Positions 18,335 to 26,863 of a DNA stretch of 64,000 nt are shown one piece after another (the stretch's first letter is position 1; each line of letters starts with the position of its first letter). The notes beneath the pieces are model-generated. The model saw nothing but the letters and a program-made list of their open reading frames with translations. It made no database searches and was not told where the DNA came from. The translations under genes were made by a program, and so were the position numbers. The stretch spans positions 372,001-436,000 of the forward strand of contig CAWFXD010000002.1 of NCBI GenBank assembly GCA_963819695.1, written 5' to 3'. The DNA is from DASZIT01 sp963819695 (GTDB taxonomy: Bacteria; Actinomycetota; Acidimicrobiia; Acidimicrobiales; RAAP-2).

Positions 18335-19054
18335 GTGACAGATCACGAGTTGGCGGCCGATCCGGTCGAACCTGACAGCCTCAGCTGGCGAGAGCAGGCG
18401 GTGGCGCGTTCGCTGGATTCCGCCCGGCTTCGAGCCGAAACCCGGGTGCAACGTTTCCTCGACGCTGCCATTGAGCTGTTCAATTCCGGATCGGCGAAGG
18501 ATTTCACCGTCCAGGAAGTTGTCGACCGTTCAGGGCAGTCGCTTCGCAGCTTCTACCAGTATTTCGGCGGGAAACATGAGCTGCTGCTGGCCCTGTTCGA
18601 AGAGTCGGTCCAGTCCACCACCGAATACCTCCGTGACAAGGTCCTGCGCGAAGACGATCCGCTCGAGCGCCTCCACTGCTTCGTGGTCGAGTACTACCGA
18701 CTCTGCCGACCCACGGAAGAGGGCCGGACCGCGGTGAGCGGGCGAGCACCCTTCATGGCCGAGTTCGCGCAGCAGCTGTTGACGGAGCATCCCAAGGAAG
18801 CGGCTCGGGTCTTCTTTCCCCTCGTCACCTTTTTCGAGGAAATCCTGGACGGCGCCGCATCCGCGGGAGCCGTTCGAACCGGACCCCGCCATGGTCCGAT
18901 CGTCGGTGTCGTGTTGGAAGCGATCATGTTCAATTCCTTCTCCTCGACGATCGGTGGCCTGTCCGCCCGTCCCGGAGGCGAGGGTTCGGCCGAGGATCTG
19001 TGGGACCTGATCTTCCATGGCATCGGGACTGGCGCCAAGACCAAGGACTCGTAG
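18335..19054 (+). CDS. TetR/AcrR family regulator, copy 2
   Basis: 239 residues, intact. HTH FTVQEVVDRSGQSLRSFYQYF near 55-75, GGKHELLLALFEESVQ, and a ligand domain shared almost residue for residue with the broken copy at 991. GTG start at 18335 chosen because the TCGGGTAC element directly before it is conserved before GTG 991. No good ribosome site, so the message may be leaderless. The 103-base gap upstream (18232-18334) holds AGAACAACATTCT (18249-18261), an imperfect dyad AGAA-N5-TTCT that could be its own operator. Probably represses the adjacent hydratase/dehydrogenase genes. Confidence 0.85.
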   Translation: MTDHELAADPVEPDSLSWREQAVARSLDSARLRAETRVQRFLDAAIELFNSGSAKDFTVQEVVDRSGQSLRSFYQYFGGKHELLLALFEESVQSTTEYLRDKVLREDDPLERLHCFVVEYYRLCRPTEEGRTAVSGRAPFMAEFAQQLLTEHPKEAARVFFPLVTFFEEILDGAASAGAVRTGPRHGPIVGVVLEAIMFNSFSSTIGGLSARPGGEGSAEDLWDLIFHGIGTGAKTKDS

Positions 19055-19179
19055 CTTCCGCCGGTCCCGCTCGCGGTCGGGGAGCCCGCCTGTGAGGACG
19101 TTCCCCGATGGATGGTGCGGTCCGGCCGCCTTCACGGAGACGCCGACTCCCGGTGAGCAGCCCGCTAACCTCGCTACCG

Positions 19180-19812
19180 ATGCCACGGACCGATGTGACC
19201 GGCGACTCCCCGCGCAGGGCGAAGTGGCAGGCACGTCGCGAGGCGATCGTCGATATATCCGCGCCGGTATTCGCCCGGCGTGGGTATCACGCCACCGGCA
19301 TCATGGAGCTCTGTGCCGCCAACGATCTCGGTAAGGGTGCGCTCTACCACTACATCGGCTCCAAGGAGGAGCTTCTCGCCGCTATCCACGACCGGGTGAT
19401 GGACGAGGTGATGCTCGGCGCCGATCGGGTCGCGGAGGCTGGCGGCTCCCCGTCGTTGCAGCTGGCCAATCTCGGCGAGGAACTGCTGGATGTGATCCAC
19501 CGGTACCCCGACCACGTCTGGGTCTTCCTGCACGAGTTCCCCGCCCTTACCGGCGAGCGGGCGGCGAAGTTCCGGGAGCGCCGCCGCACGTACGAGCAGC
19601 GGGTCGAGGCGGTTCTCCAGGCCGGCGTCGACTCGGGCGAGTTCCGTGAGTTGGAGCCGAGGCTGACAGCCATGGCCTGGTTCGGGATGCACAACTACAC
19701 CTACTTGTGGCTGAAGGCGGGGGGGCGATTGTCGGCTCGCGATGTGGCGAAGCCGTTCGCCGAGATCTTCATGCAAGGGATCGTCAACCCGGCCGGGGAG
19801 TCGCGCCCCTAG
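19180..19812 (+). CDS. TetR/AcrR family regulator
   Basis: 210 residues. KWQARREAIVDISAPVFARRGYHATGI then HTH MELCAANDLGKGALYHYIGSK, ligand domain with HVWVFLHEFPALTGERAAKF and C-terminal MAWFGMHNYTYLWLKAGGRL. ATG 19180 used; an upstream in-frame ATG (19108) would add residues unlike a TetR. It ends 11 bases before the convergent SDR gene, and the nearest strong operator is the GTACCGACC site at 20627 in front of that SDR and the E1 gene. I infer it may be the regulator of the three GTACCGACC sites; direct evidence is lacking. Confidence 0.85.
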   Translation: MPRTDVTGDSPRRAKWQARREAIVDISAPVFARRGYHATGIMELCAANDLGKGALYHYIGSKEELLAAIHDRVMDEVMLGADRVAEAGGSPSLQLANLGEELLDVIHRYPDHVWVFLHEFPALTGERAAKFRERRRTYEQRVEAVLQAGVDSGEFRELEPRLTAMAWFGMHNYTYLWLKAGGRLSARDVAKPFAEIFMQGIVNPAGESRP

Positions 19813-19823
19813 CTTCTGTTCTT

Positions 19824-20570
19824 TCAGGGAGCCGAGTATCCGCCGTCAACGACCAGCGCCGATCCGGTCGTCCACCGTGACCCATCGCCAGCGAGATAGG
19901 AGTAGGCGCCCGCGAGGTCGGCGGCCGCTCCGAGACCCAGGGGATGGCGTGCGGCCACGGCGTCGAGCGCGTCCGGCGGAAGATCGTCGTGGATCGCCGA
20001 CCGGAACGTCCCCGGACATACGCAGTTGACTCGAATTCCGTCGCGTGCGTATTCGATCGCCGCGACTTTGGCGAGCTGGATCACTGCAGCTTTGGTGGCA
20101 CAGTACGGGGCCGCATGGGACCAGGCCGTCAGGCCGGAGACCGACGCGGTCAACACGATCGATCCTTCCCGCTGGGGTCGCATGACGGCTACCGCAGCAC
20201 GGATGCCGTTGACGGCGCCGAGGACATTGATCCGAAAGGCGCGCTCCCACTCCTCGTTGGCAAGATTGTGAATCCGACCGTTCGATGAGAGCACACCAGC
20301 GTTGCTGATCAGGACGTCGAGGCGGCCGAAACGATCGACCGCCCGCGCGATCACCGACTCGACCTCGGCAAAGTCGCTCACATCCGCGATCATCGTCTCG
20401 ACCGACCCACCGATCTCGGAAAGACCAGCGACAGTCGCCTCGAGCGAAGGCGCACTCACGTCGCTCAAGACGAGATCGGTGGCCGGTTCACCGGCGAGTT
20501 GCCGCGACACAGCGCCACCGAGTGCGCCGCCGGCCCCGGTGATCGCGATCACCCGTCGCCGCGGCGTCAT
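19824..20570 (-). CDS. Short-chain dehydrogenase/reductase
   Basis: 248 residues. ITGAGGALGGAVSRQLA cofactor motif, DVSDFAEVES, ISNAGVLSS (NAG), and YCATKAAVIQLAK active-site YxxxK, followed by VNCVCPGTF and the C-terminal VVDGGYSAP. ATG 20570 preferred to an upstream open stretch. Divergent from the fused E1 gene with the operator 20627-20644 between them. Pairing with an acetoin-dehydrogenase-like E1 suggests reduction/oxidation of an acyloin or diketone, but other alcohol substrates are equally possible. Confidence 0.88.
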   Translation of the reverse strand: MTPRRRVIAITGAGGALGGAVSRQLAGEPATDLVLSDVSAPSLEATVAGLSEIGGSVETMIADVSDFAEVESVIARAVDRFGRLDVLISNAGVLSSNGRIHNLANEEWERAFRINVLGAVNGIRAAVAVMRPQREGSIVLTASVSGLTAWSHAAPYCATKAAVIQLAKVAAIEYARDGIRVNCVCPGTFRSAIHDDLPPDALDAVAARHPLGLGAAADLAGAYSYLAGDGSRWTTGSALVVDGGYSAP

Positions 20571-20626
20571 CGGGCCGAGAACGACCTGCGGATATCGATC
20601 CGATCGATCATCGCCCTCCTCCCGTT

Positions 20627-20644
20627 GTACCGACCAACCAGTAC
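20627..20644. promoter_or_regulatory. Operator site A (GTACCGACC type)
   Basis: GTACCGACC followed by AACCAGTAC: an imperfect dyad whose outer GTAC arms match. The first 11 bases (TTGTACCGACC) are identical to those of site C at 29690. A TACAGT -10-like hexamer at 20642-20647 lies 9 bases before the GTG start at 20657, so a bound repressor would cover the promoter of the E1 gene, which may be leaderless. Confidence 0.6.
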
Positions 20645-20656
20645 AGTACACAGTAC

Positions 20657-22648
20657 GTGAGCACCGGCCCGTCCTCTCTGCCCGCCTTCTCGACGGCTGA
20701 CTTCGTCGAAATGCACCGCCGGATGCTGCTCATACGCGGCTTCGAGCAACGGGTGGCCGATCTCTATCGCGACGGGGAGGTCCCGGGCTTCGTCCACCTC
20801 TCGATCGGGCAGGAGGCGACGGCGGTGGGTGCCTGTTGGCCGCTGAGCGCGGTCGATGTCATCACTTCGACCCACCGCGGCCATGGCCACTGCCTGGCCA
20901 AAGGGTTGGACCCGCTCGGGATGTTCGCCGAACTGATGGGCAAGGAGCAGGGCACCAACCGGGGTCGAGGGGGCTCGATGCACATCGCCGACCCGAAGCT
21001 CGGGATATTCGGCGCCAACGGGATCGTGGCGGCCGGTCTGCCCATCGCGGTGGGGGCGGCGACAGCCGCGCAGCTTCGAGCTGACGGCAGCGTGGCAGTA
21101 GCCTTCTTCGGTGACGGCGCCGCCGCGCAGGGCGCATTCCACGAAGCGCTGAACCTCGCCGCAGTGTGGCACCTGCCGGCGATCTTCTTCTGTGAGAACA
21201 ACGGCTACGCCGAGTTCTCCCCGGCATCGACCCAGCATGCCGCGTCGCTCGAGCAGCGGGCTGCCGGATATGGCATCGGCTACGTCGCGGTTGACGGCAA
21301 CGACGTGGCGGCGACCGCCGCAGTGATGGGGGAGGTGGTCTCGGCCGCCCGGTCCGGCCGCGGTCCGGCAGTGGTCGAGGCTTCCACCTACCGTTGGCAC
21401 GGCCACTACGAAGGCGACCCTCAGCGCTACCGGTCGGCCGACGAGCTCCATGCCTGGGAGGCGCGCGACCCGATCCCAGCTCACGAGGTCCGGCTTCGGG
21501 ACGCGGGCGTCGGAGAGGATCAGCTCAAGGCCATTGAATCGTCCGTGGCCGACGAACTCGACAACGCGGTCGAAGCCGCCCGTCGGCTCGCCAATCCCGT
21601 GGCGGCTTCGTTGGGCGACTTCGTGGTGCGGGCGAGACCGGCGACGGTGGAGCCGCCGCCGCCCGCGGTAGACGCGCCGGTGTTCCGCACCATGGACGCG
21701 ATCCGCTCCGCTCTCGAGATCGAGCTCGCCACCGATGACCGGGTGTTGGTCGCCGGCATCGACGTCGGTGCCGGGGGCAACGTCTTCGGGCTGACCCGGG
21801 GGCTCGCCGATCAGTTCGGGCCGCGGGTGCGCGACACACCGATCTCGGAGACGGCGATCGTCGGACTCGGCGTCGGGGCGGCGATGGCCGGGATGCGTCC
21901 GGTGGTCGAGCTGATGTACCTCGACTTCCTCGGCGTCTGCTTCGACCAGCTGCTCAACCAGGCGGCCAAGCTGCCGTTCATGACCGGCGGAGCCGCGGAG
22001 ATGGCGCTGACCGTACGAACCCAGTTCGGTGCCGGGCGTTCCTCGGGAAGCCAGCATTCGCAGAGTCTCGAAGCGCTCCTGGCTCACATCCCCGGCCTGA
22101 GTGTCGTCATGCCGTCGACCCCGGCCGACACCTACGGCCTGCTCCGAGCGGCCATCCAGGACCCGAATCCCGTGGTCTTCATCGAGAACCGGCTGCTGTA
22201 CGGGATGAAAGGACCCCAGCCGCCGTCCGACTTCATCCTCCCGATCGGCAAATCGGCGGTCGTGCGTCCCGGAACCGACGTCACGGTCGTGTCGGTCTCA
22301 CGAATGGTTCACGAGGCGATCGCCGCCGCCGAGCGAGTGGGGGAGGAGGGCATCTCCGTCGAGGTGATCGACCTGAGAACGGTGGCCCCTCTCGATGCTG
22401 TCCCGATCCTCGATTCGGTACACAAGACGAGCCGGCTCCTCATTGCCCACGAAGCCGCCGTCCCGTTCGGCATCGGCGCGGAGATCGCCGCTACCGTGGC
22501 TCGGGAGGGCTTCTGGGACCTCGACGCCCCGATCGAGCGGATCGGCGCCGCGGCGACCCCTCCTCCCTATGCCCCTGACCTGGAAGAGGCCTGGCTCCCC
22601 GACCGCGACGACATCGCCGCCGGCATCCGTCGCCTGGTGGCCGTATAG
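20657..22648 (+). CDS. Fused E1 alpha-beta thiamine-diphosphate dehydrogenase (acetoin/2-oxoacid type)
   Basis: 663 residues joining two subunits that are usually separate. Residues 1-330 are E1 alpha: HLSIGQEATAVGA, THRGHGHCLAKG, and the ThDP/Mg motif from FFGDGAAAQG (about 151) to CENN (about 180). A proline-rich linker (VEPPPPAVDAP, about 333-345) leads to E1 beta: GIDVGAGGNVFGLTRGL, DTPISETAIVGLGVGAAMAG, MYLDFLGVCFDQLLNQAAK. No E2 or E3 gene is in the window. Likely reaction: decarboxylation or acyloin cleavage of a ketone-bearing intermediate with transfer to a lipoyl carrier. GTG 20657 is the only sensible start. Confidence 0.88.
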   Translation: MSTGPSSLPAFSTADFVEMHRRMLLIRGFEQRVADLYRDGEVPGFVHLSIGQEATAVGACWPLSAVDVITSTHRGHGHCLAKGLDPLGMFAELMGKEQGTNRGRGGSMHIADPKLGIFGANGIVAAGLPIAVGAATAAQLRADGSVAVAFFGDGAAAQGAFHEALNLAAVWHLPAIFFCENNGYAEFSPASTQHAASLEQRAAGYGIGYVAVDGNDVAATAAVMGEVVSAARSGRGPAVVEASTYRWHGHYEGDPQRYRSADELHAWEARDPIPAHEVRLRDAGVGEDQLKAIESSVADELDNAVEAARRLANPVAASLGDFVVRARPATVEPPPPAVDAPVFRTMDAIRSALEIELATDDRVLVAGIDVGAGGNVFGLTRGLADQFGPRVRDTPISETAIVGLGVGAAMAGMRPVVELMYLDFLGVCFDQLLNQAAKLPFMTGGAAEMALTVRTQFGAGRSSGSQHSQSLEALLAHIPGLSVVMPSTPADTYGLLRAAIQDPNPVVFIENRLLYGMKGPQPPSDFILPIGKSAVVRPGTDVTVVSVSRMVHEAIAAAERVGEEGISVEVIDLRTVAPLDAVPILDSVHKTSRLLIAHEAAVPFGIGAEIAATVAREGFWDLDAPIERIGAAATPPPYAPDLEEAWLPDRDDIAAGIRRLVAV

Positions 22649-22759
22649 CCCCAGCCGCGGGCGCCTACCGACGGCATGCGTTACGCTGCGCCGGCCTACC
22701 TGTCGGTAGCCGGCGATGCGCAGACGCCACAGCCGTCGACGGCCCAGAGGACGAGACCC

Positions 22760-23171
22760 GTGGACGACCTCGAAGCAATTGGACAACTCAAGGCCCGCTA
22801 CTTCCGAACCTTGGACGCCAAGGACTGGGTAGGCATGCGCCAGGTCCTCAGCGACGATGTCGTGATTGACACGACCGAATCAGGGGGCGGCGTCGTCGCC
22901 GGCGCGGATGGGTTTCTCGAGTTCCTCCAGCAGACACTGGCAAACTCGGTAACCGTCCATCAAGGCCACATGCCGGAGATCGAGCTCGACGTCGCCCACC
23001 ACGGCAACTGGTATCTGGGCCCTGAACGACTTGATCATCTGGCCCGATGGAAGCCGGCTCCAGGGCTACGGCCACTATCACGAGACGTATGAGAAGGTCG
23101 ATGGTGCTTGGCGGATCAAGTCGTCGAAGTTGACGCGCCTGCACATGGACATCACCGGTAGTGGATCCTGA
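22760..23171 (+). CDS. SnoaL-like/NTF2-fold protein (frame break)
   Basis: About 136 residues after joining frames at about 23010. N-terminal DDLEAIGQLKARYFRTLDAKDW and VLSDDVVIDTTESG, then GFLEFLQQTL; the second frame gives ALNDLIIWPDG, GYGHYHETYEKVDGAWRIKSSKLTRL, ending at TGA 23169-23171. This is the SnoaL_4 type, small dehydratase/cyclase/isomerase-like proteins common in catabolic clusters. Start GTG 22760 preferred over ATG 22676, whose leader is unlike the family. Downstream of the E1 gene and convergent with the dehydrogenase at 23174. Confidence 0.7.
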
Positions 23172-23173
23172 GT

Positions 23174-24322
23174 TCAGCAGCCCAACTCCCGGGCGATCAC
23201 CAGATGCTGGATCTCGTTGGTGCCCTCTCCGATCTCCAGCACCTTGGCGTCGCAGTAGAAACGGGCGACCGGGGTCTCGAGCATGTAGCCGAGGCCGCCG
23301 TGGATCTGGACCGCTTCCGATGCCGCCCACGCCGCCACGCGACTGGCCTTCAACTTGGCCATGGCCGCCTCCTTTTGGAACGGCTGACCGCTGTCTCGCA
23401 GGTAGGCGGCGCGGTAGGTGAGCCAGCGCGCCGCCTCGAGCTCGGTGGCGATGTCGGCCAGCTTGAATTGCACGGCCTGGAACTTGGAAATTGGCTGACC
23501 GAACTGCACCCGTTCGCCCGCATAGGCAATCGCCAGGTCGAGCACCGCCTGGGTCAGGCTGAGTGACAGGGCGGCGATCGAGATACGTCCGACCTCGAGC
23601 GTACGTAGGAACTGGCTGAGGCCGAGCTCCGGATCGCCGAGCAGCTGATCGTCTGGTATCCAGACATCGTCGAAGTACAGCTCCCGGGTATCAAGACCAC
23701 GCCACCCGATGCCTTGCATCTTCGGTCCCAGGGAGAAGCCGGCAGTGCCCTTCTCGACCACGAAGCTCCCGAACCTCGGCTTCTGGCCTTCGGCCGGATC
23801 GACCCGGGCCAGCAGCGTCACTCCGAACGACATATCCGTCCCGGCGTTGGAGATGAACGTCTTCCGACCGTTGATCAGCCACCCTTCATCTTGCCGGTCG
23901 GCGCGGGTGCGGATGCCCTGAACGTCGGACCCGGCGTCGGGCTCGGTGAGCCCGAAGGCGCCGAGCACCCGGCCTTCGGCCAGTGGTCGGAGCCAGCGCT
24001 CCCGCTGGGCGTCGTTGCCGAACAGATACAGCGGCAAGGAGCCGATCGTCACGTGGGCCTGCCACGCCGCGGCCACCGACTGGTCGGCTCGTCCGATCTG
24101 CTCCATGGCGGCGACGAAGCCGACTGTCGACATACCGATCCCGCCCCATTGCTCCGGGATGAGCATGCCGAGCAGGCCCAGCTCACCCATCTCACGGAGC
24201 AGGTCGGTCGGGCACCGTCCCTCTTCCCACGCCCGCGGCGCCCGGCCGGCGATCTCGTGTTGGGCGAAGTCACGGCAGAGGTCGACGAGATCCCGTTCCG
24301 GTTCGGTCAGTGAGAGGTCCAC
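23174..24322 (-). CDS. Acyl-CoA dehydrogenase
   Basis: 382 residues, complete. MDLSLTEPERDLVDLCRDFAQ start, AFGLTEPDAGSDVQGI FAD/substrate loop, FISNAGTDMSFGVTLLARV, and the C-terminal LEIGEGTNEIQHLVIAREL with catalytic Glu in EGT. It is the third gene of a minus-strand unit (amidohydrolase 26713, SDR 25319, this gene), spacing 49 bases from the SDR. Works with the SDR as two steps of a beta-oxidation-like round. Confidence 0.92.
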   Translation of the reverse strand: MDLSLTEPERDLVDLCRDFAQHEIAGRAPRAWEEGRCPTDLLREMGELGLLGMLIPEQWGGIGMSTVGFVAAMEQIGRADQSVAAAWQAHVTIGSLPLYLFGNDAQRERWLRPLAEGRVLGAFGLTEPDAGSDVQGIRTRADRQDEGWLINGRKTFISNAGTDMSFGVTLLARVDPAEGQKPRFGSFVVEKGTAGFSLGPKMQGIGWRGLDTRELYFDDVWIPDDQLLGDPELGLSQFLRTLEVGRISIAALSLSLTQAVLDLAIAYAGERVQFGQPISKFQAVQFKLADIATELEAARWLTYRAAYLRDSGQPFQKEAAMAKLKASRVAAWAASEAVQIHGGLGYMLETPVARFYCDAKVLEIGEGTNEIQHLVIARELGC

Positions 24323-24371
24323 GGCCGGATCCTATTGGACCGAGCAGTACAAATCTCGCCCTCCCGGAGGG

Positions 24372-25319
24372 TCAGGAGGCAGAAGATGCTCCGCGGCTGC
24401 GGGACCGGTGGGCCATGAAGACGGCTGACCAGGCCATGAGGTCGGTGGGGACGTAGTAGCCGGATTCGTCGTTGATGGCTGCCCAGTTGCGGGCGACGTC
24501 TTCGATCGTCGGCTCAGAGGTCGATGGAACATACCCCGGGGTAGAAGCGATGAAGAGCCGGGCGAATCGACCCGCACCGGCGGCGTAGATCTCGCCGCTG
24601 ACCGGGCAGGCCTCGTGAGCCAGGAAGGCAACCATCGGGGCGACGAGATCCGGGGACATCTGAGTCGAGCCGGCGGCCCGGCCGGGGGAGTCCACCTCGG
24701 CCTCGGGCTGGCCGGCCATCCGGGTGAATGCCGCGGGGGCGATGAGGTTTACCTTGATGCCGTGAGCCGCGCCGGCGAGGGTGAGGCTACGGGTGAGTCC
24801 GATCACCGCACCCTTGGCGGTGGCGTAGGACAGGTTGTCGGGCAGGCCGAACATGCCGGTGGAGGTGGTCATCACGATACGGCCATAGCTTCGCTCAACC
24901 ATGTGTGGCCAGGCGGCGCGGGTGGTGTTGAACGACCCGGTCACGTGGACGGCGAGGTGGATCGCGAGGTTGTCCGCATCGGCATCCGGAAAGCCCGCCC
25001 AGCGAATGATGCCGGCGTTGTTGATCAAGATATCGAGGCTCCCGAACCGATTGACGGCGGCGTCGACGAGTGCCTGGGCGCCGGCCGACGAGGCCACATC
25101 GTTGGTGTCGGCGATCGCAGTTCCGCCGGCGTCGTTGATCTCCGCCACGACGGTGGACGCCACCGCGCCGTCCGCTCCGGTGCCCTCCATCGAACCACCC
25201 AGGTCGTTGACGACGACCCGGGCGCCCCGGCTGGCGAGCAGCCGCGCGTAGGACCGGCCGATGCCACGTCCCGCACCGGTGACGATGGCAACCCGACCCT
25301 CGAAGCTGTGCTCGTCCAC
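24372..25319 (-). CDS. SDR dehydrogenase, (3R)-hydroxyacyl-CoA dehydrogenase-like
   Basis: 315 residues, longer than a plain SDR. VTGAGRGIGRSYARLLASRGA, then VVNDLGGSMEGTGADG, a segment typical of the dehydrogenase part of multifunctional enzyme type 2 (HSD17B4-like); INNAGIIRWAGF; active site YATAKGAVIGLTRSL; VNLIAPAAFTRM. The extra C-terminal 60 residues (EPTIEDVARNWAAINDESGY) are also seen in that branch. Probably oxidises a hydroxyacyl-CoA made by the cluster hydratases. Middle gene of the operator-B unit. Confidence 0.87.
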   Translation of the reverse strand: MDEHSFEGRVAIVTGAGRGIGRSYARLLASRGARVVVNDLGGSMEGTGADGAVASTVVAEINDAGGTAIADTNDVASSAGAQALVDAAVNRFGSLDILINNAGIIRWAGFPDADADNLAIHLAVHVTGSFNTTRAAWPHMVERSYGRIVMTTSTGMFGLPDNLSYATAKGAVIGLTRSLTLAGAAHGIKVNLIAPAAFTRMAGQPEAEVDSPGRAAGSTQMSPDLVAPMVAFLAHEACPVSGEIYAAGAGRFARLFIASTPGYVPSTSEPTIEDVARNWAAINDESGYYVPTDLMAWSAVFMAHRSRSRGASSAS

Positions 25320-25435
25320 CCGACCCTGTCTTTCGCTATCGCCGGACCGGGAGCCGCGGTGGGATCGTATGGAAGTCCCTCTCGGCGCCGAATTTGGCGC
25401 TGTCGTGCGCTTGGACGAGTTTCAGCGGTATCGCC

Positions 25436-26713
25436 CTAGGTCCGCGGCCCGACGGCGGCCACCCGAGCGTCGAATCCCAGGAGCTCGCCGAGGGTGCCGC
25501 CCACCATGGCAGCCCGCTCGTCCTCGGGGACATCGGCGAACAGCTTTTCGATGAGCTGCCGGCTGCCGCGGAACGTGCCTTCCGCGTGGGGATAGTCATT
25601 GCCCCACACAATCGTCGACAAACCGGTGATGTGCCGGCAGGCGACCGCCACCGGGTCGTCCTGGAACGACACATGGAACTGGCGCCGGACATACTCGCTG
25701 GGCTTCAGCGGATACGGCCACTTCTCGTTCAGCCGGAACAGCTGCGCCATGTTGGGCTGGTCGTTGGCCGGGCGGGTGTCGTCCCAGTAGCCCAGCCACC
25801 AGTCGGGGTCCTGGCCGATCCCGGTGACCCAGCATTTGTCCATGCTCCCCACCAGCGAACCGAGCCAGTTGGCGTTGAACTCGATCAGCGCAAAGTGGAG
25901 GTCGGGGTAGCGCTCGGGCACGCCGCCGCCGATGAGCTCACAGATGATCTGCTGCGGCACGATCGTGCTGTAGATCGACTGGGTGATCATCCGCTTGGAT
26001 GCCGACTTCTCGGTCATCGGCTGGTTGACCTGGGCGGCGGACTCCATGACGACCTTGAGCGTGGTGGATTCGGGGTCGTTGACCTTCACCCCGCCGGTCT
26101 GGGTGTGGATGAAGACGTGAACGCGGTTGGCTTGAGCCGCCGCCCACACCGGGTCGAAGTCCCGTGAGTAGTAGGGCTTTGGCGCGATCGCCGGGAGGAG
26201 GATCCCGCGGAAGCCGAGGGCCGCGACCCGCTCGATCTCGGTCACGGCGTCGTCGACGTCAGTGAGCGGAACCGGCGCCGTGGGGGCAAGGCGGGAGAAG
26301 TACGGGGTGAAGCGCTCGGCGATGTAGTCGTTGTACACACGGGCATGCGCCATGGACAACTCGTGGTCGTCAGAATAGAGGCCGAAGAGCGAGAGGTTCG
26401 GATGCATGACCCCCACGTCCACGCCGTCGAGATCGAGGTCGTCGAGGATGGTTTCGGGGTCGCCCTCAGGGATTCGTCCGCTCGTCTGACGGTACCGGGA
26501 GATCGTCCATCCCTCGAACCCGGGCGTGTGCAGTCGCCGGAAGATCCGGGCCCCACCCTCGACCAGGGGTTCGATCTCGAAGTCGTCCTCCCATACCGCC
26601 CGGTCACGCAAGTGCTTGGGCAGGCGGGTGACGAAGAGGTCGGTGGGTTCGAGGATGTGCCCGTCAGCGGAAATGACAAGTTGCTTCTCGGCCGTGGCGG
26701 TGACCTTCGTCAT
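25436..26713 (-). CDS. Amidohydrolase family 2
   Basis: 425 residues. ATG 26713 gives MTKVTATAEKQLVISADGHILEP with the metal-binding DGH near residue 16-18; VFIHTQTGG (barrel His), FALIEFNANWLGSL, and GNDYPHAEGTFRGS with the late Asp. Member of PF04909, the group that hydrolyses or decarboxylates ring-fission products. First gene of a minus-strand unit whose promoter contains operator site B (26791-26810), and divergent from the cyclase gene. Paralogue of the gene at 9592 (same fold, low identity). Confidence 0.88.
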   Translation of the reverse strand: MTKVTATAEKQLVISADGHILEPTDLFVTRLPKHLRDRAVWEDDFEIEPLVEGGARIFRRLHTPGFEGWTISRYRQTSGRIPEGDPETILDDLDLDGVDVGVMHPNLSLFGLYSDDHELSMAHARVYNDYIAERFTPYFSRLAPTAPVPLTDVDDAVTEIERVAALGFRGILLPAIAPKPYYSRDFDPVWAAAQANRVHVFIHTQTGGVKVNDPESTTLKVVMESAAQVNQPMTEKSASKRMITQSIYSTIVPQQIICELIGGGVPERYPDLHFALIEFNANWLGSLVGSMDKCWVTGIGQDPDWWLGYWDDTRPANDQPNMAQLFRLNEKWPYPLKPSEYVRRQFHVSFQDDPVAVACRHITGLSTIVWGNDYPHAEGTFRGSRQLIEKLFADVPEDERAAMVGGTLGELLGFDARVAAVGPRT

Positions 26714-26790
26714 GGTGGCAACCTTCCTGCGTGGGGACGCAAGATCACGATGGCAGACGCGGCGCACCCGCGCTACCCTGCGCCATAACC

Positions 26791-26810
26791 TAGACCAACC
26801 GGTCGGTACA
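26791..26810. promoter_or_regulatory. Operator site B (ACCAACC/GGTCGGT dyad)
   Basis: Palindrome ACCAACC|GGTCGGT (26794-26807) with one mismatch pair, flanked by TAG and ACA; read on the minus strand it begins GTACCGACCGG like site C. It lies between the divergent starts 26713 and 26864. On the minus strand a TAGGTT -10-like hexamer (26787-26792) overlaps it, fitting repression of the amidohydrolase unit. Confidence 0.65.
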
Positions 26811-26863
26811 CGCAACGCGGCGAGACCGTCGCAACGCAGACCGGACCAGAGGAGAAGAGGGCA

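Noticed and set aside
19180..19812. Assignment of this TetR as KstR2
   Set aside because: Its ligand domain does not resemble KstR2 as I recall it, and the operator differs; only the HTH likeness of all TetR proteins is shared.
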